From Burkholderiaceae bacterium (GTDB lineage: Bacteria; Pseudomonadota; Gammaproteobacteria; Burkholderiales; Burkholderiaceae_C): a DNA stretch of 64,000 bases. The stretch lies in the NCBI GenBank assembly GCA_024235855.1, contig JACKLN010000014.1, positions 48,919 to 112,918 of the forward strand. The letters are read 5' to 3'. The notes beneath the pieces are model-generated. The model had not been told where the DNA came from and did no database searches. It saw only the letters and a program-made list of their open reading frames with translations. A program made the translations under genes and the position numbers. Positions 27,207-36,056 of this stretch are shown in pieces (within the stretch, counting starts at the first letter, position 1; each line of letters starts with the position of its first letter).

Positions 27207-28107
27207 GCGATTGGGCCTCAACAACTTGCGAACGTCGACGCAGCGCCCCCTGAGACTCGGCAGCAGGGATTCTGCAGAGCGACCCCGGACATGCCCTGCT
27301 GGTCGGCGAGGGACAGGGGCCGGTCGTGCTCGGCCTGCCTGCCCGCACCGAGACTTCCTGCGAAGACATCACCGAGTACGAACGAAAGCTCGGGGGCGCA
27401 AACATGGTCATGCGAAGGCGTTCCTGCCGGCAACCATGACGACGCAGACGCTGAAGAACAAGCTCGTCGTCGACCCGATCGTTGTAGTCGACCGAAGCGG
27501 TGCCAGGTTTCGGCGCAGAGCCGTACCGGGAGACAGTCTCCAATTCAGGGTCTTCGACATCAACGGGCATTCGACTGAACTGACACCGGACCTGGAAGCA
27601 GGCCCGCATGGATCGCCGAGGTCGACGCGGGACAGGTTTCGACTCGACCGGCGTCGACGGAATCCGCGCGCTGGTGTTCGTGGCCGACGCGATCATGCCC
27701 AGCAGTGGGGCCGTTCGACCGCGTGCCTGTCGTCGATGCCATCCGACGTACGAGTGTCCAAGCAGGGGCTGTATTGTGGGGCGGCAGCGTACGTCGGTGG
27801 GCAGGCGTCGAGCGCCCAGGGGTCATCGTCGACTCGCAGCTCCACGAGGTTCCCGTGTGCCAGGGAAAGCCTCTCGGCCACCGCCTCGCACCCAGTGGAG
27901 AACGCTCGGCGATGGCCAGGCTGGTCTGGGCACCCTGTTCGCTGGAGGCAACTGCAGTGCTGGCGACGACCACCGCACGGCCTGCAAGATCGGTCTGGGG
28001 GAACATGCGGAGGACGACGCTGGCACACGGCGGAGGCCAGGAACAACGACGAACGAGTTTAGCGGCAGTGGTACCCCGCACTCGACTCCCCGCCGGACGT
28101 CGCCGCC
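27207..28107 (+). other. Gene-poor segment with a possible decayed gene (27250-27700)
   Basis: No intact gene is supported in this 0.9 kb. On the plus strand, three short stretches read like protein in different frames. One around 27270-27410 contains ALLVGEGQGPVVLGLPARTE. One from ATG 27436 reads KNKLVVDPIVVVDRSGARF and later LQFRVFDINGHSTELTPDLE. One near 27640 reads STGVDGIRALVFVADA. The frame changes suggest a gene broken by indels. I cannot name its family, and chance open frames in high-GC DNA remain possible. The rest shows nothing recognisable. Confidence 0.25.
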
Positions 28108-30210
28108 TCAGGCCGAGCGCGCACGCAGGCGCGCAACCAACCGACGCCAGAGCGGCTCGCGCCTGCCGCTGGCCGCAGACGCCTGCCTCAGCAGTCGCCT
28201 GGCGTCAGCGCGCAGACGGTCCGCCACACCACCGCTGATCGTCTCGCCAGCTTGCGCCACCTGTATGACCGCAGGCAGGGCATCGAGCACGCTCAGCAGG
28301 ATGGCGCAGTCCATGGGTGTCAGTCGTGCCCAGTGCTTCAAGCGGGTCCAGGGCCCAAGCCTGCCCACCGGCAACGCGAAACTGCCAGCCCGAACACCTT
28401 CGCCGGTTCGGGGCCACCTGTCCAATGCGGCCGGGACCGCTTCCTCCTCGGGCGCCAGTAGCGCCAGTGGCAACGCATCGTCTGGCCGCCAATGCAGCAG
28501 GAGTTGCTGGAAGCGGCGCTCACCGAAAGCGAGACGCCCGAACCGGATCCGGTAGCCACGCTCGCCGACTTCGACATCCAGTTCGTCGTACCTGAGTCGC
28601 GGGGGCTGCTCCGCAAGCTGACAGGCCAGGTGGCGCGCCACGGCCGGCCACGCGGTGTATCCGGTGTCCGACGTGGCCGAGAGATGGCCGGCCAGGCCAT
28701 TTGTCAGTGTCAGCAGGGCATTCCAGTCGCTCGTGGGCAGGCGCCGCAACAGCGCCTGTCCAGCGCTGTCCGAAGGAACGATGAGCATGTACGGAAAACC
28801 ACCCTCCCTGCCCGTCTCGACCCACGAACCCAGGAACTGCCGTGGCAGGCGCGGGTCGCTGAAGAAGACGATCCCTGGGTTGCCGTTGTGATCGACGAGG
28901 CGAAGTCGCAGCTGGTCAAGAGTAGGCTGATCGCCGCACTGAACATCCCGCAACAACAGTTCCAGTTCAAGGAGAGGCGGCGTATCGCGAGCGTGTTGAA
29001 CCTCGCAGGCGCCGAACGGCATCGACCCGTTCCCACCGTCGCGGCCGGCGCGGGATCGTCGTTCCAGGAAAACCTGCTCGAGTTCCTCCTGCGCCTGGTG
29101 CAGATGGACGAGCAACAGCTCCTTCTCGCGCAGCACGGCGGCGACGTCGTCCGGTGCGGGCGCAGGAGGGCCTCCCGTGTGAGAAGGCGCCGCCCCGGCC
29201 CCGGCGGCGTTGATCGCTTCGTTCTCCTTCCTCGACGACTCGACCGCGACGGCAGGCTGGGCGGCTCGAGCATGCTCCGTGGCCAGCGCCGGCTCGTTGC
29301 GAGGGGCCTGATCCGGCGCTGCGCCCGCCCGCTCCAGGCTTGCCAGCAGCGTTGCAGGCTGCCGATTTACGGTATCGACCTCCACGCCTAACCTTGTCAG
29401 CTGGATCTCCATGTCGGCGCGCTGCTGCTCCGACTTGCTGAGCGCGTCGCGGTGTTCCGCCAGCTGCTGGGCCAGCGACGCGACGCGGACTTGGAGGTCG
29501 TGTGCCATGGCTGCACGCTCGTTGAGCGTGTTCCACTCATGGACAATCTGTGCAAGATCCAGGTCGATGTGGCCAGCCGAGCACGTCTCTTTGGCCAGCG
29601 CTGCAGACGTGGCATGTAGCTCGGCCGTGGCCGATCTGAGTCGGTGTTCCGGCTCGAGCAGAAGCCGCGCCAGCGCCTGGCTGAGCACCGGGGGACGTTG
29701 CAGCGACAGCCGATTCGGTGGAGTGTCGAGCGACACGCCCAGGTGGGCCTGAACGAGTTCCGCTGCGGCCTCCTCGGCGCCGGGCAGTTCGTGCGCCAGC
29801 AGGCACAGGCTTCTGGCGGGGTGGCGTTGCAGGTGGCGAACCACCTTCCGTGTCACGTCAAGCTGGCGTTCACTCCAAGTGCCTACGTCGACCCCTGCGG
29901 GCAGTGGCAGCTCGTACGCCAGAGTCGTTTCAGGGTCCTGCACGAGAAAGAGAAAACCAGTGTCAGGCCAGACCCGAGACAGCATGTCGAGCAGCTCGGC
30001 CGCCATCGTCGTGTGGATGGCCAGCACCTCGGGCCAGGCAATGGAGGCCAACGAGATGTCGGTCTGCGCATAGAACGGGGGGGCGCCGCACCCAGCGCGC
30101 CAAGCGCTGAATCCGCGGTGCGGCAGTTCGAGACCATCGATCGCGAACAAGTGCCCGGCCAGCGAAAGGCAGGCCTGCGACGAGGCGATCACGACGAGCG
30201 TCGGCGCCAT
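28108..30210 (-). CDS. Coiled-coil protein of unknown function, paralogue of 38794-41133
   Basis: ATG 30210 gives 700 residues; the open frame extends further upstream but without protein-like sequence. Residues 1-180 look like a degenerate sulfotransferase-type fold (LVVIASSQACLSLAGHLF, TGFLFLVQDPETTLA, HPARSLCLLAHELPGAEEA) without a clear P-loop. Coiled coil follows at about 190-300, then a linker, a second helix LREKELLLVHLHQAQEELEQ at about 357-380, and a conserved C-terminal domain (about 400-700) containing LLRRLPTSDWNALLTLTNGL and PPRLRYDELDVEVGERGYR. The same helix and C-terminal domain occur in the gene at 38794. There is no signal peptide or membrane helix. The gene starts two bases after an ORF whose end resembles a Wza C-terminus, suggesting a link with capsule export. 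Confidence 0.65.
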   Translation of the reverse strand: MAPTLVVIASSQACLSLAGHLFAIDGLELPHRGFSAWRAGCGAPPFYAQTDISLASIAWPEVLAIHTTMAAELLDMLSRVWPDTGFLFLVQDPETTLAYELPLPAGVDVGTWSERQLDVTRKVVRHLQRHPARSLCLLAHELPGAEEAAAELVQAHLGVSLDTPPNRLSLQRPPVLSQALARLLLEPEHRLRSATAELHATSAALAKETCSAGHIDLDLAQIVHEWNTLNERAAMAHDLQVRVASLAQQLAEHRDALSKSEQQRADMEIQLTRLGVEVDTVNRQPATLLASLERAGAAPDQAPRNEPALATEHARAAQPAVAVESSRKENEAINAAGAGAAPSHTGGPPAPAPDDVAAVLREKELLLVHLHQAQEELEQVFLERRSRAGRDGGNGSMPFGACEVQHARDTPPLLELELLLRDVQCGDQPTLDQLRLRLVDHNGNPGIVFFSDPRLPRQFLGSWVETGREGGFPYMLIVPSDSAGQALLRRLPTSDWNALLTLTNGLAGHLSATSDTGYTAWPAVARHLACQLAEQPPRLRYDELDVEVGERGYRIRFGRLAFGERRFQQLLLHWRPDDALPLALLAPEEEAVPAALDRWPRTGEGVRAGSFALPVGRLGPWTRLKHWARLTPMDCAILLSVLDALPAVIQVAQAGETISGGVADRLRADARRLLRQASAASGRREPLWRRLVARLRARSA

Positions 30211-30212
30211 CT

Positions 30213-31088
30213 CTACTGCCCCGGCCCGACGCGCACCGCGACTGCGCACTGGCAAGGTGTGTGCGCCATGCCGCGCGTGACCTCGATGTTCTCGGTCTCG
30301 ACCTCCGGCTGCACCATTAGTTCGTCGCTGGCCTGCAGCACGACGCGCGCCGCTGCGTCCTCGGAAGCGGTCTGCAAAGACCCGTGCCCGATCTCGCGCC
30401 AGCTCGCTCGCCGGGCCGCAAGGCGGGGAGGCAGGTGCGAGCCAGTGAATGAGACCCAGCCGGCCTGCCCGCTGCGTTCGACGAAACGCCGGTGGGTTTC
30501 GATTCGCCGACTCTTGCCTACGGCGACATCGCACGGTCTGAGGACCATGCACCGGTGCGCTCCATCGTTCGTCGAGGCGTGGACACTCACACCAGTTTCT
30601 CTCGGCTGCGCACCACAAGGATGGGCCTGCAGGGCGTTCATGCTTGGTAGGGCTCGGCCGCCAGATTGGCGGCGGGCAAGTTGCCCTATCGCCTTGTCCC
30701 GGGTCGCAGGCAGCCCAACGGACTTCTTTCGTGCGGCGGCGGTGACAACTGCTCTCCGTGTGGCGGCCCTGCGCCGTGCGGCAGGCACCTCCCACGCTTC
30801 GCGCCGCACTGCCGCAACCTCAAGTCGAATGACTTCGAGCGACTCACTGTCGGACGCTGCTTCGCCAGCTGAGCTGGACCCAGCATCATCCGAGGGCGGC
30901 CGTTCGACCCAGCGGCGGGCACGCTGTGCTGTCTCGATGAGCTCATTCGCCTGCGCAGGCCGAGATCTTGCGTTTGCCAAAGTCAACAGGGCACTCAAAG
31001 GCGCGCCCACGGCATCGGACAGGCGGAGTTCAGGGCGGCGCGCCCGGAGGTCGTCGCTCACTTGCGTATCAGCCACGGAGTTCTGCAT
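30213..31088 (-). pseudogene. ORF ending in a degenerate Wza/SLBB export-protein C-terminus
   Basis: The open frame from 31088 encodes 291 residues, mostly low-complexity and basic. The last 45 residues (QASDELMVQPEVETENIEV, then TRGMAHTPCQCAVAVRVG) align closely with the end of the intact export protein at 45052 (RAGDELMVLPKVETKNIEV, then TRGITQIIYQIAVAARIA). An earlier stretch, LRLSDAV with PAQAN, weakly echoes its RLKDAV ... PAPQAN. The best reading is a truncated, rearranged copy of a wza-like gene, probably not functional as an export protein. It stops at a TAG two bases before the ATG of the coiled-coil gene at 30210. Confidence 0.5.
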
Positions 31089-31827
31089 CGATTCAACACT
31101 CTCTAGAGGTTGTGATTGTGGTCGTCTAGCACCCCGGTGCCGCCCGCCCAGCGCTCTTGGAGGATCTGGCCGCGATGATCAGAGTTCGCCGTTCCAGCGA
31201 TCGAACGATGCGCTGATCGCCCCACTCGATCCGGTGCGCAGCTGCACGTGGTGCCGCCGAGGCGCCAGCGGCCACGTTGAGGGTGCGCCGCTGAAGTGTC
31301 GATCTACCTCGTCCTGCGAGCACTTCCCCGCCTTCGCTCACTGCTGCAGACATGCTGACCGACTGGACTGGCATTCGCCGCCCTGCTACGTGCAAGGGGG
31401 CCGTTGCCGAATGCGTGCAGGGGCAATTTCGACTCTCGAAGGTGCCTCGGTAGCTGACGCCGCGGTAGGCGAACGGGTACTTGCTGACAAGGAACGGGCG
31501 CTCGACCATTGCCCGGATCCGTACCCTGTACCACTCGTACCACTGACAGCACCAGTCCCGCGCGGCAAGGCCGGGCGAACCACCCGGACCACTACAAAGC
31601 CGGCCGACCGCATGAGAGCCATGACGGGCCCTCCCGCAGAGGCTCTTCTTCGCTGAATAGGCTCCCTTGGGGCAAGCCGCGGATGAGATCAGACCCGAAT
31701 GCAGCCCAATTCGAGCGAGCGCACCCCGGCAGGGCATCGATAGACGAGGACGGAACAGCCAGCGCAACTTGGGAGCAATCCAGTCATCTTGGCTCAGGCC
31801 GTGGTCAGACAACTTGAGCCGGCTCTG
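31089..31827. other. Stretch without a recognisable gene
   Basis: About 740 bp lie between the truncated FkbM gene and the export-derived ORF. A minus-strand frame is open from 31812 to 31126 but does not look like a normal protein. One fragment near 31450-31510 (ERPFLVSKYPFAYRGVSYRG) reads more like coding sequence and may be the remains of a gene. No repeat, RNA gene or promoter is convincing. Confidence 0.3.
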
Positions 31828-32292
31828 CTATCGACTAGCCCCGCCCTTCAGCGCATTCACCAAGGATTCATAAGGAGAACTCAACACCGACACCAGATGC
31901 GGGAAGCTGGTCGAAATGAACTCATCGTCCTCGTGGCGACCCGAATGCTCCATCAATCCGCTTCCGGTGTGGGCGTTTCGCACGCAAACAAACTCCGCTT
32001 TGCCCGCACGGCTTCCGAGGGCCCGCGAAACCACTAGGGCTTGAGGCACGGACATGAGCTTGGCTTGTAGGTCCAATGCAAGTCTTTCGAATGCCTCAAA
32101 GCCGACTGCCAAACCCTTGGGGCCGACGATCCTTGCCATGGGTTCCAGATGCAAACCTCTGTTTGCACCACCATCAATCGCGACATCGCCAGGCTTGAGG
32201 ACAGCGCTGTAGATCAGCTGAATGATGGCTTCGACAAAGAGATTGATCCCGACATTCTTGTCGCGGGATATCTGGTACCACAGATCATACAT
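31828..32292 (-). CDS. FkbM-family methyltransferase, probably truncated
   Basis: The 154-residue product has the start of an FkbM methyltransferase: VLKPGDVAIDGGANRGLHLEPMARIVG is the SAM-binding motif I, and GLAVGFEAFERLALDLQAKL the acidic second strand. SRALGSRAGKAEFVCVRN and TGSGLMEHSG continue the fold. FkbM proteins are normally 230-300 residues. This one ends in LVNALKGGASR with the second half of the domain missing, so it may be non-functional. Base composition is lower in GC than the surroundings, as in the next gene upstream on this strand. Sugar O-methylation would be the expected role of an intact version. Confidence 0.6.
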   Translation of the reverse strand: MYDLWYQISRDKNVGINLFVEAIIQLIYSAVLKPGDVAIDGGANRGLHLEPMARIVGPKGLAVGFEAFERLALDLQAKLMSVPQALVVSRALGSRAGKAEFVCVRNAHTGSGLMEHSGRHEDDEFISTSFPHLVSVLSSPYESLVNALKGGASR

Positions 32293-32594
32293 AGCGATAT
32301 CTCTCCCAAATTAGAGGGGTGAAACAGTCAGAGGCCCAGTTGCGCATGTCGAAGCCATGTACTCAAGATTTCGTCAACCAGAAGGCAGCCATGTGCGGGT
32401 GCCTTCAGCCGTCCATCGCTGCTGACGGATGTCGGGTGCACAGGCGACTGGTCGACCCGCCAGGTACGATTGCTGCGTCGCATCAACCAAGGGCATTGCT
32501 CATGGAAGCGGGTCATTCTGATCCTGCGGCACAAAATCAATGAACTCATCGGCAACTGGCGATCAACACACAATCCCGTGATAGTCAAAAAAGG
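32293..32594. other. Intergenic gap, nothing recognised
   Basis: This 302 bp gap separates the two-GT gene from the truncated methyltransferase gene. It is less GC-rich than the regions at either end of the window. No open frame with protein-like sequence, strong hairpin or clear promoter was found. Confidence 0.3.
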
Positions 32595-35500
32595 TCAGTC
32601 CGTCAGCGACTCGACCACGGGACGCGAAAGCAAGCGAGCGACGTTGTAGTCACAAACGGGGACTGAATTGTCGGAGAAGAAGCGCTTCGCGCCTTCGTCA
32701 GCGAAAGTGTCGACCAACTCCATCGCACCATTGTCATCAACCAACTCCGCCATTTCGGACGCGAAAGGATGCTTCAGAGCGAGAATTGGCTTGTTGGTAC
32801 TTACTGCATAGATCAGTGCGCCCGAGTTCAGGTATCGCTTGTTGGGTACCACGATGCCGTCGGCACAGTTCGCGATCAAGTCAAACTCCTCGTCCGGCAA
32901 GAATCTGTCAATAAGCACAATCTGGTTGGAGTCGCCGATCGTCTCCGCCAGCATGGCGGCGGTAGAGGTGTCGCGAGCACGGCCGGCAATCACCAAGCGC
33001 ACATTGGGGTAGGCATACTCCCGGAAACATTGAATAAGCTCCTTCAGTCCTTTATAGGCTCCCATCGAGCCTAGAACGGCATGCAGCTTCATATGTTCAT
33101 CGACCCCGAGCTCTTTGCGTTTCAGGGCGATCTCTCGACTCGAGAACTTGCGAACTTGGTATGGCGGGTGATAGAAGTAGCTATAGGGCTTTCTCGTGGT
33201 TGAAGGGATTGCCTCAGCAACGACTGTATGTGCCGACGCAGACAGGGAAACGAACTTGTCGGCACAGTCGCCAATCAGGTCGAAGAACGACTGCCACAGC
33301 AACTCGTCGCCATGCTCGGCCTTGAGGTCGTGGGGAAGGGAGTTGTGTACAAGCCAAACAATCTTGACACCACAGGCCTTCCAATTCTTGATCGCTGACA
33401 GCTCCCTGAACATCAGCGCCTGCAACGCCGAGCCGTGCGTGTTTGGATTCCTCCACTTCAACACATCGGGCCACTGGATCAGCAAGACGTCCGCCTCGCC
33501 AACGACACAAGTGCTGGGCATCTCGATGGGCAGGAACCCAACTCCAGCGCGGGCGAAGGCGTCGTGAATTGCATCCATGAATCGGTTCCCCGCGAGCATG
33601 CCGGGCCACGAACAGACCAGCTTTGCGCGGCCGCCATTGGCATTCGCAGGTTCACTTGCCAATGAATCGGATCGTCGCGGACTCCCGAGCACGGGCACCT
33701 CGAGTCGCTCACCGTTGCCAGTCGAGTACGCGCAGCGTGGTCCCTTGTAAGTCGCAGGGAAGGCAAGGCCTGCTTTTGCGGAGAGTTCCAATGCCCAATC
33801 CGTTCTGCCCGCCAAGATGCAGACGTATACGGCATGCGAGTATTCGGCGACGGTTGGGCTTTGAGAATTCTCGACGTGCTTCCGGGCTGCCTCCGCTGCC
33901 AGCAACGCGTTGCCAGTGGCGGAGTAAAGGAGGCTCGAGAGCCACTCTCGCCTCTCCGAATGCGAGTTCGTCCTAACGAACTCCGCCAGTAACTGATTCT
34001 GGTCCAGCTTTCCGAGACGAGCTGCGCATAGCAGGGCGTTCTCTGTTGCGCCCGGGAAGGATGCACTCTGTTCCAACGCCTGCAAGTAGAATCCCAATGC
34101 TTCCTCATGGCGCCCGACTGATCTTAGGCAGTCCGCATAAGTCTTGGATTGAAAGGCAGTTAGCTTTCGATTGGCATCTTCAAGTAGCCTCTCCCAGCAA
34201 GCGATGGCGGCCGGGTAGTCTTTGATCCGTGTAAAGGCAATGGCCAAGCCACGAACGACTTCTGGCGTGTTTTCCACCGCCTTCGCATTACGTCTGTAGA
34301 AACCCGCTGCGTCAGAGTACAACTTCTGATTCAAGAACAACTTAAGCGTGGATGTGGCGTCGATTGCCGTTCGTATCCTTCGGCCGGGCCCGACGCTGAT
34401 GACCTCGCGCACAGGCTGCCCACCTGATTCGATGATGCGAAGGGCCTCCTGGACCAAAGGCTGCGAGCCAACCCGAAGGTTTGCGCGATCAGCAAGCGCG
34501 TCCGCGAAGCGGTCGATGTATCCCTCTTCTACGTGGGCTTCATAGGATCGGGCCTGGGTCAGCGCGGCTTCCGAGAGCGCGAGATAGGATGTGTCGTCAG
34601 CGATCAGGCCTCGAACTGTTTCTGCCCACGCTTCGCCAGTCGCACCGGCGGGCATCACGACACCGCCAACTCCGCAGCTTTCCCGCAGACCTCCAATGTC
34701 ACTCACGATCGCTGGAATACCACTGGCTTGAGCCTCTGTGACCACGCGCCCCCACGCTTCTTCGCATTGACTGGGAACCAGGAGGATCTTGGTTCGTCGG
34801 TAGATGGAGGTCATCTGAAGCGTGAACCGCTCGAGCCTCACGTTGGGAAGGCCAGAAGTTTTTGCGGCAAGGTCGCTCCATTGGTCTTCGGACAGCGGCC
34901 AACCCTCGCAGAACAGGAACTCTGCCTCGGGGACTCGCTTCGCTACCTCTAGGGCGATGGATAGGCCCTTCTTGGGGATCGGATTGATGAAGGTTACATA
35001 CTCGCGACCACTGGAGACACGATACCGCTTGAGATTGATCAGCGGGGGAAACACGGGAACCGGTCTCTGGACACGCCGCTCCACTTCCCGGGCCGTGAAC
35101 CTTGAATTGGCAACGAAAGTAAAGCTTGTACTGCAATCCTCGGTCAGCCTGTCCAGGCCCTGGTTGTCTCGGACAAACAGGCAGCTTCCTGCGGGAAAAT
35201 GGTCGAGGAACCGCGGTATGTTCCTGCCGTCGACACTTGCGACAATCTCGTCTGGATTCAACCAGAGGCTCAGGCCGGCAATGGTGCCGAATACATTGTC
35301 CACCTCCAGAATGGCGTACGGAAAGAGTCCGCTGCGGATAGAGTCCTTGACGACCTTGGGGCGTTCACACACCACGGTAACGTCCCAGCCCCGTTCGCTG
35401 AACAGTGTCGCCAGGTCATTGATACTGCTCTCGCGCCCGCCAGCCCTGTGGGGCAGGTACACATGATCGCTCACGAAGACGACTGACCTTCGTCGGCGAG

Positions 35501-35666
35501 AGGACTCCGGGTGCTTCGAGGAGAGCCGTCTCTGGCAGATTGCCACATTCGCTTCGAAGAACCTGCTTCCGTATCGAGTGGACAGTTGCTCGTACGCCTG
35601 AAGTGCTTCGGCGTAGTTACCCTGCCAAAATAGTTCGGCAGCACGATTCACACTTGTCGAGTTCAT
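32595..35666 (-). CDS. Large protein with two GT4-like domains separated by TPR repeats
   Basis: The 1023-residue product has a short N-terminal TPR (AAELFWQGNYAEALQAYEQL). A first GT-B domain spans about 60-400 (VVFVSDHVYLPHRAGGRES, FINPIPKKGLSIALEVAKRV, VPSQCEEAWGRVVTEAQASG). TPR-like repeats span about 430-640 (LKLFLNQKLYSDAAGFYRRN, RHEEALGFYLQALEQS). A second GT4-like domain spans about 680-1010 (LGSMGAYKGLKELIQCFREY, VVPNKRYLNSGALIYAVSTN). The second domain resembles the GT4 domain of the giant fusion at 22695. No signal peptide is seen, so it should act in the cytoplasm. Base composition is visibly lower in GC than the window average, suggesting acquisition from another source. Specificity is unknown. 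Confidence 0.78.
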   Translation of the reverse strand: MNSTSVNRAAELFWQGNYAEALQAYEQLSTRYGSRFFEANVAICQRRLSSKHPESSRRRRSVVFVSDHVYLPHRAGGRESSINDLATLFSERGWDVTVVCERPKVVKDSIRSGLFPYAILEVDNVFGTIAGLSLWLNPDEIVASVDGRNIPRFLDHFPAGSCLFVRDNQGLDRLTEDCSTSFTFVANSRFTAREVERRVQRPVPVFPPLINLKRYRVSSGREYVTFINPIPKKGLSIALEVAKRVPEAEFLFCEGWPLSEDQWSDLAAKTSGLPNVRLERFTLQMTSIYRRTKILLVPSQCEEAWGRVVTEAQASGIPAIVSDIGGLRESCGVGGVVMPAGATGEAWAETVRGLIADDTSYLALSEAALTQARSYEAHVEEGYIDRFADALADRANLRVGSQPLVQEALRIIESGGQPVREVISVGPGRRIRTAIDATSTLKLFLNQKLYSDAAGFYRRNAKAVENTPEVVRGLAIAFTRIKDYPAAIACWERLLEDANRKLTAFQSKTYADCLRSVGRHEEALGFYLQALEQSASFPGATENALLCAARLGKLDQNQLLAEFVRTNSHSERREWLSSLLYSATGNALLAAEAARKHVENSQSPTVAEYSHAVYVCILAGRTDWALELSAKAGLAFPATYKGPRCAYSTGNGERLEVPVLGSPRRSDSLASEPANANGGRAKLVCSWPGMLAGNRFMDAIHDAFARAGVGFLPIEMPSTCVVGEADVLLIQWPDVLKWRNPNTHGSALQALMFRELSAIKNWKACGVKIVWLVHNSLPHDLKAEHGDELLWQSFFDLIGDCADKFVSLSASAHTVVAEAIPSTTRKPYSYFYHPPYQVRKFSSREIALKRKELGVDEHMKLHAVLGSMGAYKGLKELIQCFREYAYPNVRLVIAGRARDTSTAAMLAETIGDSNQIVLIDRFLPDEEFDLIANCADGIVVPNKRYLNSGALIYAVSTNKPILALKHPFASEMAELVDDNGAMELVDTFADEGAKRFFSDNSVPVCDYNVARLLSRPVVESLTD

Positions 35667-36056
35667 ATCAGAGGCAAGCCCGCACTTGGTTGGCGAGGAG
35701 GTTCAGCTGGCTCATGTGGTGTGCCGTTGATGTCCGAGGCTGACTACAACCAGCCAGCTGTTGCAGCATGACGATTGCTCGAGTCCAGCATCGCGGCGAC
35801 GCTGGCGACGCCGAAACTTCAAGGTCGGTCTGGCGGCGACCAACGTCGCTGGGCTGCCCAGGTCGCGCAGTGCTGGCTGACGTGCTTTGACTGCCCCCGC
35901 AGTTGGCTGCGCGTTGCCGGGACGTCCTGCAGGCGCCATAGCCGTTGGCAGAGACCTTGCAAAAGTTGAACCTTTGACCATGCCACTGCAACGTGCCGAA
36001 GGGGCTACCATTTTCATGCATGCGGGCCAGCACGTTCCACAAACGGCCATTGAGCC
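35667..36056. other. Intergenic gap, nothing recognised
   Basis: These 390 bp separate the methyltransferase-like gene from the two-GT gene downstream. A minus-strand frame is open through it, with one protein-like fragment near 35960-36040 (LWNVLARMHENGSPFGTLQ), but there is no start or family match. It may hold the promoter for the two-GT gene; I could not place one. Confidence 0.3.
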
